Positions 7,873 through 16,222 are shown, numbered from the stretch's first letter. The stretch is 64,000 bases of DNA from Tolypothrix sp. PCC 7910 (GCF_011769525.1 NZ_CP050440.1:497501-561500); one strand, 5' to 3'. Numbers and translations are program-made. The notes: a model not told the origin generated them from the sequence alone.

Positions 7873-10800
7873 TTATTTCCACCATCGTCCTACATCCATA
7901 ATTGCACGCCAAACCTCTACCGTTGCAGGTTCGCCACCTAATGCAAAGATAACCGGAAACAATACCTTGATATCCTGCAGCAAATTAGGGCGAGTGCGAA
8001 CAGATAACTGATGAAGGGTATCTTGCCAAAGTGGAAAAAGTATGGCGGATGGCATTTGTGACAGATCGAAAGCTAAGGCACTGAGGGAATTGGTGCGATA
8101 ATACTCATTATCAATTGCCCTAGCAGCAGCGAGTGCTTCTGGTAATACCTCTGGTAGTTTGTCTGCTAACTCACTGAGGGCATCGGCGCGATCAGAATCA
8201 TCCTCAATTGCCCTGGCTGTAGCAAGTGCTTCTGGTAAAATTTGTGGTAGTTTTTGAACTAAGGCACTGAGGGCATGGGCACGATAACGGTTATCCTGAA
8301 TCTCTCTAGCAGCAGTAAGGACTTCTGGTAATAATTCTGGTGGTAGTTTCTCAGCTAATTCACTATGCACACGAGAAGACTCATTCTGAATCGCTTCGGT
8401 AGCAGTAATAGCTGCTGGCACAACTTCTGGTAGTCTTTGGGCTAAGGCAATCAAAACCGCAGCACGAGAATAGTCATCCTGAGTTTCTCTAACTGCAGCA
8501 AGGGCTTCTGGCAAAACTTCTGGTAGTTTCTCTACTAAAGCTATCAAAGGATGGGCGCGCTCGTAATGATCCTGAATTTTCCGAGCGATCGCTAGGACTT
8601 CTGGTAATAATTCTGGCGGTAGTTTCTCGGCTAATTCACTTAAACGATGACCACGACAAGACTCATCCTCAATAGCCTCGGTAGTAGCAATAGCTTCGGG
8701 CAAAAGTTCTGGTAATCTTTGGGCTAAGGCAATCAAAACCGCAGCACGATAATAGTTATCCTGAGTTTCTCTAGCCGCAGTCAGGGCTTCTGGCAGTAGT
8801 TTTGGCGGTAGTTTCTCTACTAAAGGTATCAAAACTTCAGCACGAGTCATTCCATCCTCAATCTCTCTGGCAGCAGCAATAGCTTCGGGCAAAACCTCTG
8901 GTAGTTTCTGGGCTAAGGCCATCAACACCTGAGCACGATAATACTCATCCTCAATTGCCACAGCAGCAGCAAAAGCTTCTGGCAACAACTCTGGTGGCAG
9001 TTTGTCTGCTAAGGCACTCAAGGCTTTGGTAAGATAATACTCATCCTCAATTGTCACAGCAGCAGCAAAAGCTTCTGGCAACAACTTTGGTGGCAGGTTG
9101 TCTGCTAAGGCACTCAAGGCTATGGCACGATTCCGCTCCTTCCCAAGTGCTATAGCAGCAGCAAGAGATCCTGGCAACAACTCTGGTGGCAGGTTGTCTG
9201 CTAAGGCACTCAAGGCATCGGTACGATCATTCTCATCCCTAATTTCCCTGGCAGCAGCAAGTGCTTCTGGCAACAAGTCTGGTGGCAGTTTGTCTGCTAA
9301 GGCATTCAAGGCATCGGCACGATCATCCTCATCCCTAATTTCCCTGGCAGCAGCAAGAGCTTCTGGCAACAACTCTGGTGGCAGTTTGCCTGCTAAGGCA
9401 CTCAAGGCATCAGCACAATGACCCTCATTCCCAAGTGCCCTGGCAGCAGCAAGGGCTTCTGGCAATACTTCTGGCAGTTTGTCTGCTAAGGCACGCAAGG
9501 CTTTGGCACGATAATACTCATCCCCAATCGCCCTGGCAACAGCAACAGCTTCTGGTAATACTTCTGGTAGTTTATCTGCTAAGGCACTCAAGGCTTTGGC
9601 ACGATAATACTCATGCGGAATAGCCCTGGCAACAGCAAGGGCTTCTGGCAATACTTCTGGCAGTTTATCTGCTAAGGCACTCAAGGCTTTGGCACGAGAA
9701 TACTCATCCCGAATCGCCTTGGCAACAGCAACAGCTTCTGGCAACAACTCTGGTGGCAGTTTATCTGTTAAGGCACTCAAGGCTTTGGCACGATTCCACT
9801 CATCCCGAATCGCCCTGGCAACAGCAAGGGTTTCTGGCAATACTTCTGGCAGTTTATCTGCTAAGGCACTCAAGCCTTGGGCACGATAATACTCATCCCA
9901 AATTGCCCTGGCAACAGCAAGGGCTTCTGGTAATACTTCTGGCAGTTTGCCTGCTAAGGCACTCAAGGCATAGGTACGATAATACTCATTCCGAGCCACC
10001 TTAGCGGCGGTGAGGGCTTCTGTCAACAACTCTGGTGGCAGTTTATCTGCTAAGGCATTAAAGGCATCGGCACAATAATACTCATCCCGAATCACCCTAG
10101 CGGCGGTGAGGGCTTCTTTTAACAACTCTGGTGGCAGTTTATCTGCTAAGGCACTCAAGCCTTGGGCACGATAATACTTATCCCGAATTGCCCTGGTAAC
10201 AGCAAGAGCTGCTAGCAACAACTCTGGTGGTAGTTTATCTGCTGAGGCACTCAAGGCATCGGCACGATAATACTCATCCCAAATCGCCCTAGCGGCGGTG
10301 AGGGCTTCTTTTAACAACTCTGGTGGCAGTTTATCTGCTAAGGCACTCAAGACTTGGGCACGATCATACTCATTCCCAAGTGTCCTGGCAGCAGCAAGTG
10401 CTTCTTTTAACAACTCTGGTGGCAGTTTGTCTGCTAAGGCACTCAAGGCATCGGCACGATAATTCTCATCTCGAATCGTCCTGACAGCAGCAAGTGCTTC
10501 TTTTAACAACTCTGGTGGTAGTTTGTCTGCTAAGGCACTCAAGGCATCGGCACGATGATACTCATTCCCAAGTGCCCTGGCAGCAGCAAGTGCTTCTGGT
10601 AATACTTCTTTTAGTTTGTCTGCTAAGACACTCAAGGCTTGGGCACGATCATTCTCATCCTGAATCGCCCTGGCAGCAGCAAGTGCTTTTTGCAGTGCTA
10701 ATTGTTGAAGATTTAGTGGCAGATAATTGACTAGTTTTGCCAGTGCGTCTATTTTCTCTTCTAGCTTTGGTTTTTGCAGGGCGTAAGCTAGTCCTTGTTC

Positions 10801-12729
10801 GGGAGTCCACTTCTTGTTTTTGACCAAAGCAAGTAATAAATCTCTTGGTAAATTAGCTGCCAAACTATTCAGGGATGTAGTAATCAAAGCATAGCGACAC
10901 TGCAAACTTAATGTTGATACAGTCCAATTCCTTTGGGCTAATTCCCAAGCACGAGATATATCTGTGATGTAACCCCCTGTTTGTGCCAATTGTTCCCGCA
11001 CTTCAAACCAGCCATTATTCCCAGTTGCCGACTCCTCCCACAATAAAGAGTGAATCTCTGCAAAAAGTCCCGCCTTCTCCAAATGCCAAACTAAATGCTG
11101 ATGAATGTAACCATCATCAGGTAGTGTATGCCATAAATTATTCTGGGTTTTCTGCCGATATTTCTCCACAACAGCAGCGTGAGCATCAGTAAGATTTAAA
11201 CCTAACCCTGGCAAATCTCCTGTCCGCTTTGGCTGTGGCGCAGCAGTTAACAAATTACAGGCTAAATCATGGAATAAGTCATGTAACCGATAGGTAGGCG
11301 TACCATCAGCAAGGGGGACTCCTGTTAATAGCAATGCCTTATTCCGTAAATATTGCAACATCTTGGCAGCATCACGCTCATCCATTTCCCACAGCGTTGC
11401 CGCCATCATCTTATTAATGTTGACATCCTCCGGCAACACCCCCAACCAAGCAAAATGCTGTTGCTTTTCTTGAGGCATTCGCTTGACACTCAAGTTTAAT
11501 GATGCGGTTAAACTCAAGCGTTTTAAACTCGCCTCATCGGTAATTTCCTCTGCTTCCGGTCGGTCAAAACTGGTTAATCTGGCTACCTCTTGCCGAATAT
11601 CCGCCAATAGTTCATCCCAAGTCGTACCGCTAGCAACTTCGGCGGCTGCGAGTTCCAATGCTAGGGGGAGATAACCAACACCTTGGGCTAAATTTTTGGC
11701 TGACTGACGTTCTGCACCTGTAATTTCCCGTCTTAATTTCTTCGTCAGCAATTCCATCGCCTGCTCTGGTTTCATGATATCCAGGCTGTAGGTGCTGGCT
11801 GCTAAGGCATCAGCAATTGCCCCTTCACGAGTTGTTACTAAAACCTGACACCGCACCCCACCCACATTAAACGCTTGTGCATCTTGCGTATTCCATGCAT
11901 CATCTACCACCAGCAACACCGCTTTGTCATAAAGCAGCGTCCGTAAATGGTTGGTAGTTGCTTCTACACTGGTAGGTTTAAAGCTATAGTCTCCTAATGC
12001 TTGCACCCAGCCACTAACTAAAGACAGCACATCAGGCTGTTGACCTAATGTAGCCCACAAAATACCATCACAAAACCGAGTTTGGATTTCTGCATCTACT
12101 GCTAAAGCTGCTGCTAAAGTCGATTTACCCACAGAACCCAAACCGTGAATCGCCGTAATTACCAAAGTGCGATTATCTTCTGTGAGCAGGCGAGTCTTTA
12201 AATCATCGCTGTATTCTGGGCGTTCAACAAAGTGTGCAGGTAAAGGAGGGGCTTGAAATATCGCCAGCTTAGTTTGGGGTACAACAGCAATACCCTCATA
12301 TTCAGGGTAATTCGCTTCTAGTTGTGGAGATTTCTGAGATTTGTTGCTTTGCCATACCTTATCAAATCGTTTCAGGTTCTTTTCTTTATCCTTTGACCAT
12401 AGCTTTAATGTAAAGTGCCACTCATCAGAACCCTGAGTTTGAATCCGGTTATCTTCCAGAATTTTGACAAAATCCTTGAGTAAATTCAGCGCTTCGCGGA
12501 TTTGCGTTTTAGTTAACTTACCTGGATATTCGTCTTTTAGCGTCAACAACTCCAAAGCCACCAGAGTTGTTTTTATAGTCAGCTTGGGGTTAGCGCTATC
12601 TGCTTCTTTCCAGTCGTACTCAATATTAAAATTATCTTCCGCAACTTCCCCAACCGCAAAACCGAGCAACGCCGCCAACAGACGCTTAACTCGCTTTTGA
12701 ATCTGAGGGACGTAAGTAGTTTTTGGCAT
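7873..12729 (-). CDS. NB-ARC (STAND) NTPase with about 28 C-terminal 31-32-residue repeats
   Basis: A 1618-residue signal-transduction ATPase. Residues 1-130 form an unassigned N-terminal domain (...LKLWSKDKEKNLKRFDKVWQ) often found before cyanobacterial NB-ARC modules. NB-ARC follows: P-loop GLGSVGKST 196-204, Walker B VLLVVDDAW 271-279, sensor LVTTREG 297-303, then winged-helix sequence to about residue 490. A linker leads to about 28 tandem units with consensus LLPEALAAARAIRDEYYRAD / ALSALADKLPPE, each probably two helices. STAND proteins oligomerise on ligand recognition, and repeat domains are the usual sensor. A role in defence or cell death is inference. The gene has no co-oriented neighbour except the antitoxin remnant. 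Confidence 0.85.
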   Translation of the reverse strand: MPKTTYVPQIQKRVKRLLAALLGFAVGEVAEDNFNIEYDWKEADSANPKLTIKTTLVALELLTLKDEYPGKLTKTQIREALNLLKDFVKILEDNRIQTQGSDEWHFTLKLWSKDKEKNLKRFDKVWQSNKSQKSPQLEANYPEYEGIAVVPQTKLAIFQAPPLPAHFVERPEYSDDLKTRLLTEDNRTLVITAIHGLGSVGKSTLAAALAVDAEIQTRFCDGILWATLGQQPDVLSLVSGWVQALGDYSFKPTSVEATTNHLRTLLYDKAVLLVVDDAWNTQDAQAFNVGGVRCQVLVTTREGAIADALAASTYSLDIMKPEQAMELLTKKLRREITGAERQSAKNLAQGVGYLPLALELAAAEVASGTTWDELLADIRQEVARLTSFDRPEAEEITDEASLKRLSLTASLNLSVKRMPQEKQQHFAWLGVLPEDVNINKMMAATLWEMDERDAAKMLQYLRNKALLLTGVPLADGTPTYRLHDLFHDLACNLLTAAPQPKRTGDLPGLGLNLTDAHAAVVEKYRQKTQNNLWHTLPDDGYIHQHLVWHLEKAGLFAEIHSLLWEESATGNNGWFEVREQLAQTGGYITDISRAWELAQRNWTVSTLSLQCRYALITTSLNSLAANLPRDLLLALVKNKKWTPEQGLAYALQKPKLEEKIDALAKLVNYLPLNLQQLALQKALAAARAIQDENDRAQALSVLADKLKEVLPEALAAARALGNEYHRADALSALADKLPPELLKEALAAVRTIRDENYRADALSALADKLPPELLKEALAAARTLGNEYDRAQVLSALADKLPPELLKEALTAARAIWDEYYRADALSASADKLPPELLLAALAVTRAIRDKYYRAQGLSALADKLPPELLKEALTAARVIRDEYYCADAFNALADKLPPELLTEALTAAKVARNEYYRTYALSALAGKLPEVLPEALAVARAIWDEYYRAQGLSALADKLPEVLPETLAVARAIRDEWNRAKALSALTDKLPPELLPEAVAVAKAIRDEYSRAKALSALADKLPEVLPEALAVARAIPHEYYRAKALSALADKLPEVLPEAVAVARAIGDEYYRAKALRALADKLPEVLPEALAAARALGNEGHCADALSALAGKLPPELLPEALAAAREIRDEDDRADALNALADKLPPDLLPEALAAAREIRDENDRTDALSALADNLPPELLPGSLAAAIALGKERNRAIALSALADNLPPKLLPEAFAAAVTIEDEYYLTKALSALADKLPPELLPEAFAAAVAIEDEYYRAQVLMALAQKLPEVLPEAIAAAREIEDGMTRAEVLIPLVEKLPPKLLPEALTAARETQDNYYRAAVLIALAQRLPELLPEAIATTEAIEDESCRGHRLSELAEKLPPELLPEVLAIARKIQDHYERAHPLIALVEKLPEVLPEALAAVRETQDDYSRAAVLIALAQRLPEVVPAAITATEAIQNESSRVHSELAEKLPPELLPEVLTAAREIQDNRYRAHALSALVQKLPQILPEALATARAIEDDSDRADALSELADKLPEVLPEALAAARAIDNEYYRTNSLSALAFDLSQMPSAILFPLWQDTLHQLSVRTRPNLLQDIKVLFPVIFALGGEPATVEVWRAIMDVGRWWK
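8050..10705 (-). repeat. Tandem 93/96-bp coding repeats inside the NB-ARC gene
   Basis: Roughly 28 units alternate between 93 and 96 bp (31 or 32 codons). On the plus strand the recurring words are TCTGCTAAGGCACTCAAGG and AACAACTCTGGTGGCAGTTT. Central units (about 9000-10600) are nearly identical at DNA level, which suggests recent amplification or gene conversion; the units nearest the C-terminus (8050-8900) are more divergent. Confidence 0.9.
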
Positions 12730-12757
12730 TGCATTTCCACAATCGACCAGAAAGTTT

Positions 12758-12858
12758 GGGGCTACCCCAGTTTGAAACTACTACCCCAATGCTTATTGAA
12801 TCCTGATTTTAAAGCATTTCCCCCAACATTGGGGTATTTGCTTAGGGACACAACCCCA
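12758..12858. promoter_or_regulatory. Clustered TTGGGG/CCCCAA boxes upstream of the NB-ARC gene
   Basis: The short divergent region between the NB-ARC gene (minus) and a small ORF (plus) holds GGGGCTACCCC (12758-12768), CCCCAATG (12784-12791), its exact inverse CATTGGGG (12827-12834), and CCCCAA near 12855. Such clustered inverted boxes could be operator sites; no known regulator is recognised. Confidence 0.3.
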
Positions 12859-12896
12859 AAGAGATGCTTTAGCTACGAACTCTTTGAGGTACACAC

Positions 12897-13079
12897 ATGA
12901 AACGCCGTCAAGATATTCTCAACAAAACTATTGCTTTATTAATGGCTATGCAACTATTTCTACTTGGCTTACAAGCCAAAATCCGTATTGACCAAGGTAA
13001 CTCAACTCTTGAGACTTTAACATGGTTGATTCAACAGTATATTCCGGTGTTGGTTAAGGTGAAAAGATTGGATGGGTAA
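12897..13079 (+). CDS. Small hypothetical protein, divergent from the NB-ARC gene
   Basis: 60 residues, MKRRQDILNKTIALLMAMQL then FLLGLQAKIRIDQ..., with a hydrophobic stretch at about residues 12-27 and a basic end. A GAGG box lies about 10 bases before the ATG. I recognise no family. It may be real because of the ribosome site and the divergent promoter arrangement, but a chance frame cannot be excluded. Confidence 0.35.
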   Translation: MKRRQDILNKTIALLMAMQLFLLGLQAKIRIDQGNSTLETLTWLIQQYIPVLVKVKRLDG

Positions 13080-13484
13080 GGGGAAAGGGGGACAGGAGAA
13101 GGGGTAATTGGTAATTGCTTTTCTCCCCTCATCCTAATCTACGCTAAATCAGGTTTTTGAAGCTAACTGAACCCCATTGGCTTATATACCTTGACTAACA
13201 GAGCTTTTACATCCAAAATTGCTATATTCAGTCAACTATCTTCGATTTGTTTCTATTTTTGATTGCAACGTGGTATTAGTTGAAACTTTTATGGAATCTT
13301 GAATATTAATGTACAAAAAGTCAGCCTATGGGTTATGAGAAAAGCCACCAATAGCCAATTATCAATTCCCGCACGCCTACTTTTTTTAATTGGTAAGCTA
13401 TTCGGCTTTTTAGTTGCACAATCCATTATCAGGGCTGTTGACAGTCAACAGTCAACACTCAACATTCACCACTCAACATAATTT

Positions 13485-14945
13485 ATGGAAATTCGCGGCA
13501 TTTGGCTCACCACAACAGATAGTAAAGTCTTGGACTCCAAAGACAATATTGCCGAGGCGATAAAATTTCTCGCCGAAACTGGATTTAACGTTGTATTTCC
13601 TGTTGTCTGGAATCAAGGCTCAACTAATTATCCTAGCCAAGTGATGAAAGAAAAATTTGGTATAGAAATAAAAGAACGTTTTCGAGATAAAGTTACTAAA
13701 ATAATTAGAGATCCTTTACAAGAGCTAATTGAAGAAGCCAAAAAATTTGATATTGCAGTTATTCCTTGGTTTGAATATGGCTTTATGAGTTCTTATAAAG
13801 GGAATGGTGGAAAAATTATTAATGATAAAAAACAATGGGCGGCCTGTGGTGTTGATGGTCAACCCCTTGTTGTTAATGATTATTATTGGTTAAATGCGCT
13901 TGATACCGAAGTCCAAGAATTTATATTAAGTTTATTTTTAGAAGTTGTAAACAAGTATGGCAATGGAATTGCCGGCATTCAGGGAGATGATCACTTACCT
14001 GCTTTTCCTATGGAAGGAGGTTATGATGAAAAAACTATTAAACGCTATAAAGATGAGTTTAATCAACCGCCACCAAAACCGCCAAAAAGACGAAATGCTC
14101 TAAATCCACAAGAACCACCAGATCCACTTTGGCAAGATTCCGAATGGAGACAACAATGGCGACAATGGGCAATATGGCGGGCTGATATTCTTTCAAATTT
14201 TTTACACCGTCTCTATCGTGCAGTAATTAATGTCAACCCAGACTTAATTATTTCTATGTCGCCCAATAATTATCCTTGGTGTTATGATAACTACCTCCAA
14301 GATTCTCAAGCTTGGATTGATTGGGGATTAGTTGATTTAATTCATCCACAGGTATATGACAAAGAATTAAAACTTTATCAAACAAATATAGATAAGGTAG
14401 TATCTAAACAATTTACCCAACAGCAATTACCACAACTAATTCCTGCTATCCTTCTCAAGACAAGTACCTATAGAATTACTCCAGAATATTTAGATGCTGC
14501 CATCAAAACTAATCGTTGTCTTGGCCTTCAAGGAGAAGTTCTGTTTTTCTACGAAGGTTTACGAGACGATAAGGATGCTTTAGCTAACGTTCTCAAATCT
14601 GGTGTTTACTCTCAACCCGCCGGAAAATTCGACGCGAAAGAAATTAAAAAGAATACTTTTACTCATCGACGCACCAACAATTACACAGAAATAATTACAT
14701 CACCAGAGAATATTCTGAAGGTGGAATTTGATTCGGTTGAACCATTTTCTGAAGGTTTGGCAGCAGTCAAAATGGGTTACAAATACGGCTACATTGATAC
14801 CACAGGTAAACTTGTTGTTCGTATGGAGTATGACAAAGCTGAACCTTTTGCAGAAGGAGTAGCTCTCGTCAAAATTGACGAGAAAGATGTCTATAGTGGC
14901 TATATTGATAAAACTGGAAAATTTATGAAGCTGATGGCGAATTAA
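13485..14945 (+). CDS. GHL10-like glycoside hydrolase with C-terminal WG repeats
   Basis: A 486-residue protein. It starts MEIRGIWLTTTDSKVLDSKD, which is the opening strand of the family-10-like hydrolase barrel (GHL10/DUF187), continues through FNVVFPVVWNQG and IPWFEYGFMS, and has GIQGDDHLPAFP and PWCYDNYLQDSQAWIDWGLV at barrel positions expected to hold active-site acids. From about residue 415, two or three WG-type repeats follow (FSEGLAAVKMGYKYGYIDTT, FAEGVALVKIDEKDVYSGYI), which usually mediate binding. No signal peptide is seen, so it is probably cytoplasmic or exported by another route. The substrate is unknown; envelope glycans are a guess. Confidence 0.75.
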   Translation: MEIRGIWLTTTDSKVLDSKDNIAEAIKFLAETGFNVVFPVVWNQGSTNYPSQVMKEKFGIEIKERFRDKVTKIIRDPLQELIEEAKKFDIAVIPWFEYGFMSSYKGNGGKIINDKKQWAACGVDGQPLVVNDYYWLNALDTEVQEFILSLFLEVVNKYGNGIAGIQGDDHLPAFPMEGGYDEKTIKRYKDEFNQPPPKPPKRRNALNPQEPPDPLWQDSEWRQQWRQWAIWRADILSNFLHRLYRAVINVNPDLIISMSPNNYPWCYDNYLQDSQAWIDWGLVDLIHPQVYDKELKLYQTNIDKVVSKQFTQQQLPQLIPAILLKTSTYRITPEYLDAAIKTNRCLGLQGEVLFFYEGLRDDKDALANVLKSGVYSQPAGKFDAKEIKKNTFTHRRTNNYTEIITSPENILKVEFDSVEPFSEGLAAVKMGYKYGYIDTTGKLVVRMEYDKAEPFAEGVALVKIDEKDVYSGYIDKTGKFMKLMAN

Positions 14946-15006
14946 TAGGGATGTAGGCTGAGGAAGATAAGCAGAGGAAGCAAAGGAAGCAGGGGAGAAA
15001 TTTTTA

Positions 15007-15041
15007 TTAACCATTCCCCATTCCCCATTCCCCATTCCCCA
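15007..15041. repeat. Heptamer repeat (CCCCATT)
   Basis: About four tandem copies of CCCCATT between the converging hydrolase and aroF genes, ending at the aroF stop codon. Confidence 0.8.
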
Positions 15042-15914
15042 TTACGCCGCCGCACAAAAAATAGGGGCAGATTTTACACCCACCCCTAAATCTGAAATAT
15101 TGCGTCCAACTGCTGTGGCTACAGGCTTGAGGCTTGCAACCAAATTCACCATGTCTTCTAAAGACAAAGCTTGGCGTGCATCAGATACAGATTTTTCTGG
15201 TTCTGGGTGACACTCAATAATTAAGCCATCTGCGCCACAAGCTATAGCCGCCTTAGCCATAGGTGCTACTAATTCCCGTTTACCTACGGCATGGGATGGA
15301 TCTACAATCACGGGTAAGTGAGTAATCTGCTTGAGAGCTGCTACTGCACCTAAGTCCAGTACATTGCGGGTGTAATTATCGAAGCTGCGGATACCTCGCT
15401 CACACAGCACTACATCAGGATTACCGTGACTCAAAATATATTCAGCAGCCATAACGAATTCTTCAATTGTCGCTGCTAGTCCGCGCTTGAGTAATATTGG
15501 CTTCCCAGCTTGTCCTAAAGCTTTGAGTAAATCGAAGTTTTGCATATTGCGGCTACCAATTTGCAGCATATCAGCATGAGTCGCGACTACTTCAATTTGA
15601 GCAATTGACATCACTTCTGTGACGACTAGGATATTGTAACGCGATCGCACTTTTGCCAAAACTTCTAATCCGGCTTCTCCCATACCTTGGAAAGCGTAGG
15701 GAGATGTGCGGGGTTTGTAGACACCCCCACGCAAAGCCTGTACAGGTGCAGCCGCTAACTTTTGGGCGACTGTTTCCATTTGTTCTAAGCTTTCCACTGT
15801 GCAGGGGCCACCAATAATCACTAATTCCTCACCACCGAAACTAACTGTTTCTGAGAGTTTGACAATTGTTTGGTGGCTAGGATGGGATTGAGCGGCGAGT
15901 TGAGCATTAATCAT
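15042..15914 (-). CDS. aroF: DAHP synthase (3-deoxy-7-phosphoheptulonate synthase)
   Basis: 290 residues catalysing condensation of phosphoenolpyruvate and erythrose 4-phosphate, the first step of the shikimate pathway. It is of the AroI-beta/KDO8P-synthase-like type: GGPCTVES near residue 36, LRGGVYKPRTSPYAFQG, QIGSRNMQNFDLL, LLKRG, VIVDPSHAVGKR and IIECHPEPEKS are all present. The start at 15914 is preferred over the upstream ATG at 15959 because AAGGAAA lies just before it and the extra 15 codons read through the leader terminator region. No ACT or chorismate-mutase regulatory domain is fused, so control is likely to act mainly on transcription, which fits the tandem attenuators upstream. 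Confidence 0.95.
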   Translation of the reverse strand: MINAQLAAQSHPSHQTIVKLSETVSFGGEELVIIGGPCTVESLEQMETVAQKLAAAPVQALRGGVYKPRTSPYAFQGMGEAGLEVLAKVRSRYNILVVTEVMSIAQIEVVATHADMLQIGSRNMQNFDLLKALGQAGKPILLKRGLAATIEEFVMAAEYILSHGNPDVVLCERGIRSFDNYTRNVLDLGAVAALKQITHLPVIVDPSHAVGKRELVAPMAKAAIACGADGLIIECHPEPEKSVSDARQALSLEDMVNLVASLKPVATAVGRNISDLGVGVKSAPIFCAAA

Positions 15915-15957
15915 GGTGAAATTTTCCTTGTATTGGGATATGAGGTTGATGGATAAC

Positions 15958-15991
15958 AAAAAACCCGGAATCTCTCTTGTGAGTTCCGGGT
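15958..15991 (-). terminator. Attenuator terminator 2, directly before aroF
   Basis: On the minus strand ACCCGGAA (15991-15984) pairs with TTCCGGGT (15970-15963) across a 13-base loop and is followed by TTTTTT (15963-15958), 44 bases before the aroF start. The 5' arm lies within ACCCGGAACT (15991-15982), which can pair instead, over 10 perfect bases, with AGTTCCGGGT (16031-16022) at the end of leader peptide 2. Confidence 0.88.
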
Positions 15992-16019
15992 GCGTTGTGA
16001 TTAATCGACATGACGCTAT

Positions 16020-16082
16020 TTACCCGGAACTTGCTCTGGGCCAAAAGTAAAAGCTATAAAACCAGCTACCGCAATAGATCAT
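16020..16082 (-). CDS. Leader peptide 2 of aroF, MIYCGSWFYSFYFWPRASSG
   Basis: A 20-codon frame with 8 aromatic residues (3 Tyr, 3 Phe, 2 Trp), most of them in the run WFYSFYFW. AGGAG lies 12 bases before the ATG. Its last codons AGT TCC GGG T form the segment that can pair with the 5' arm of the following terminator. A ribosome that finishes the peptide would cover this segment and let the terminator form; a ribosome stalled on aromatic codons would leave it free and prevent termination. It begins only 18 bases after the U-run of terminator 1, so its transcript must have passed terminator 1. Confidence 0.85.
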   Translation of the reverse strand: MIYCGSWFYSFYFWPRASSG

Positions 16083-16100
16083 GACGACGAAATACTCCTG

Positions 16101-16133
16101 AAAAAACAAAAACCGCAGAGTTTGCTCTGCGGT
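16101..16133 (-). terminator. Attenuator terminator 1, between the two leader peptides
   Basis: On the minus strand ACCGCAGAG (16133-16125) pairs perfectly with CTCTGCGGT (16120-16112) across CAAA, followed by TTTTGTTTTTT: a strong intrinsic terminator. The 5' arm overlaps GGTGAACCGC (16138-16129), which can pair with GCGGTTCACC (16180-16171) in leader peptide 1, so the terminator and the upstream hairpin exclude each other. Confidence 0.88.
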
Positions 16134-16180
16134 TCACCTGGCGGTTTCCATTAGGAAACTATTCACCGCCGGTGAACCGC
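16129..16180 (-). promoter_or_regulatory. Antiterminator hairpin of attenuator 1
   Basis: GCGGTTCACC (16180-16171) and GGTGAACCGC (16138-16129) are exact inverse complements. Between them a nested stem pairs GTTTCC with GGAAAC and GGCG with CGCC (16140-16170). When formed, it removes the 5' arm of terminator 1. The upstream arm lies in codons 15-18 of leader peptide 1, near its stop codon. Confidence 0.8.
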
Positions 16181-16222
16181 CTTTTGCCAAAAATAAAAAT
16201 AGGATTTGTTGCTGAAAATCAT
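16163..16222 (-). CDS. Leader peptide 1 of aroF, MIFSNKSYFYFWQKAVHRR
   Basis: A 19-codon frame with 6 aromatic residues (3 Phe, 2 Tyr, 1 Trp) and the uninterrupted run YFYFW. Codons 15-18 (GCG GTT CAC CGG) contain the segment that can pair with the 5' arm region of terminator 1. The ribosome site is weak (TAAG about 7 bases before the ATG), which is the main doubt. The match in layout and in the aromatic run (SYFYFW against SFYFW) to leader peptide 2 makes chance unlikely and suggests that the two arose by duplication. Confidence 0.78.
   Translation of the reverse strand: MIFSNKSYFYFWQKAVHRR

Noticed and set aside
8050-10705. Regularly spaced repeats that might suggest a CRISPR array
   Set aside because: The units are 93/96 bp with no unique spacers and encode an uninterrupted protein on the minus strand.
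9098-10730. Several plus-strand open frames with repetitive sequence
   Set aside because: They are antisense shadows of the NB-ARC repeat region.
13299-13481. A 60-codon frame before the GHL10-like gene
   Set aside because: Its end is made of the STRR words GTCAACA/CTCAACA; no ribosome site.
15915-15959. A 15-codon N-terminal extension of aroF
   Set aside because: A good AAGGAAA site lies before the inner ATG, and the extension is not part of the conserved family.
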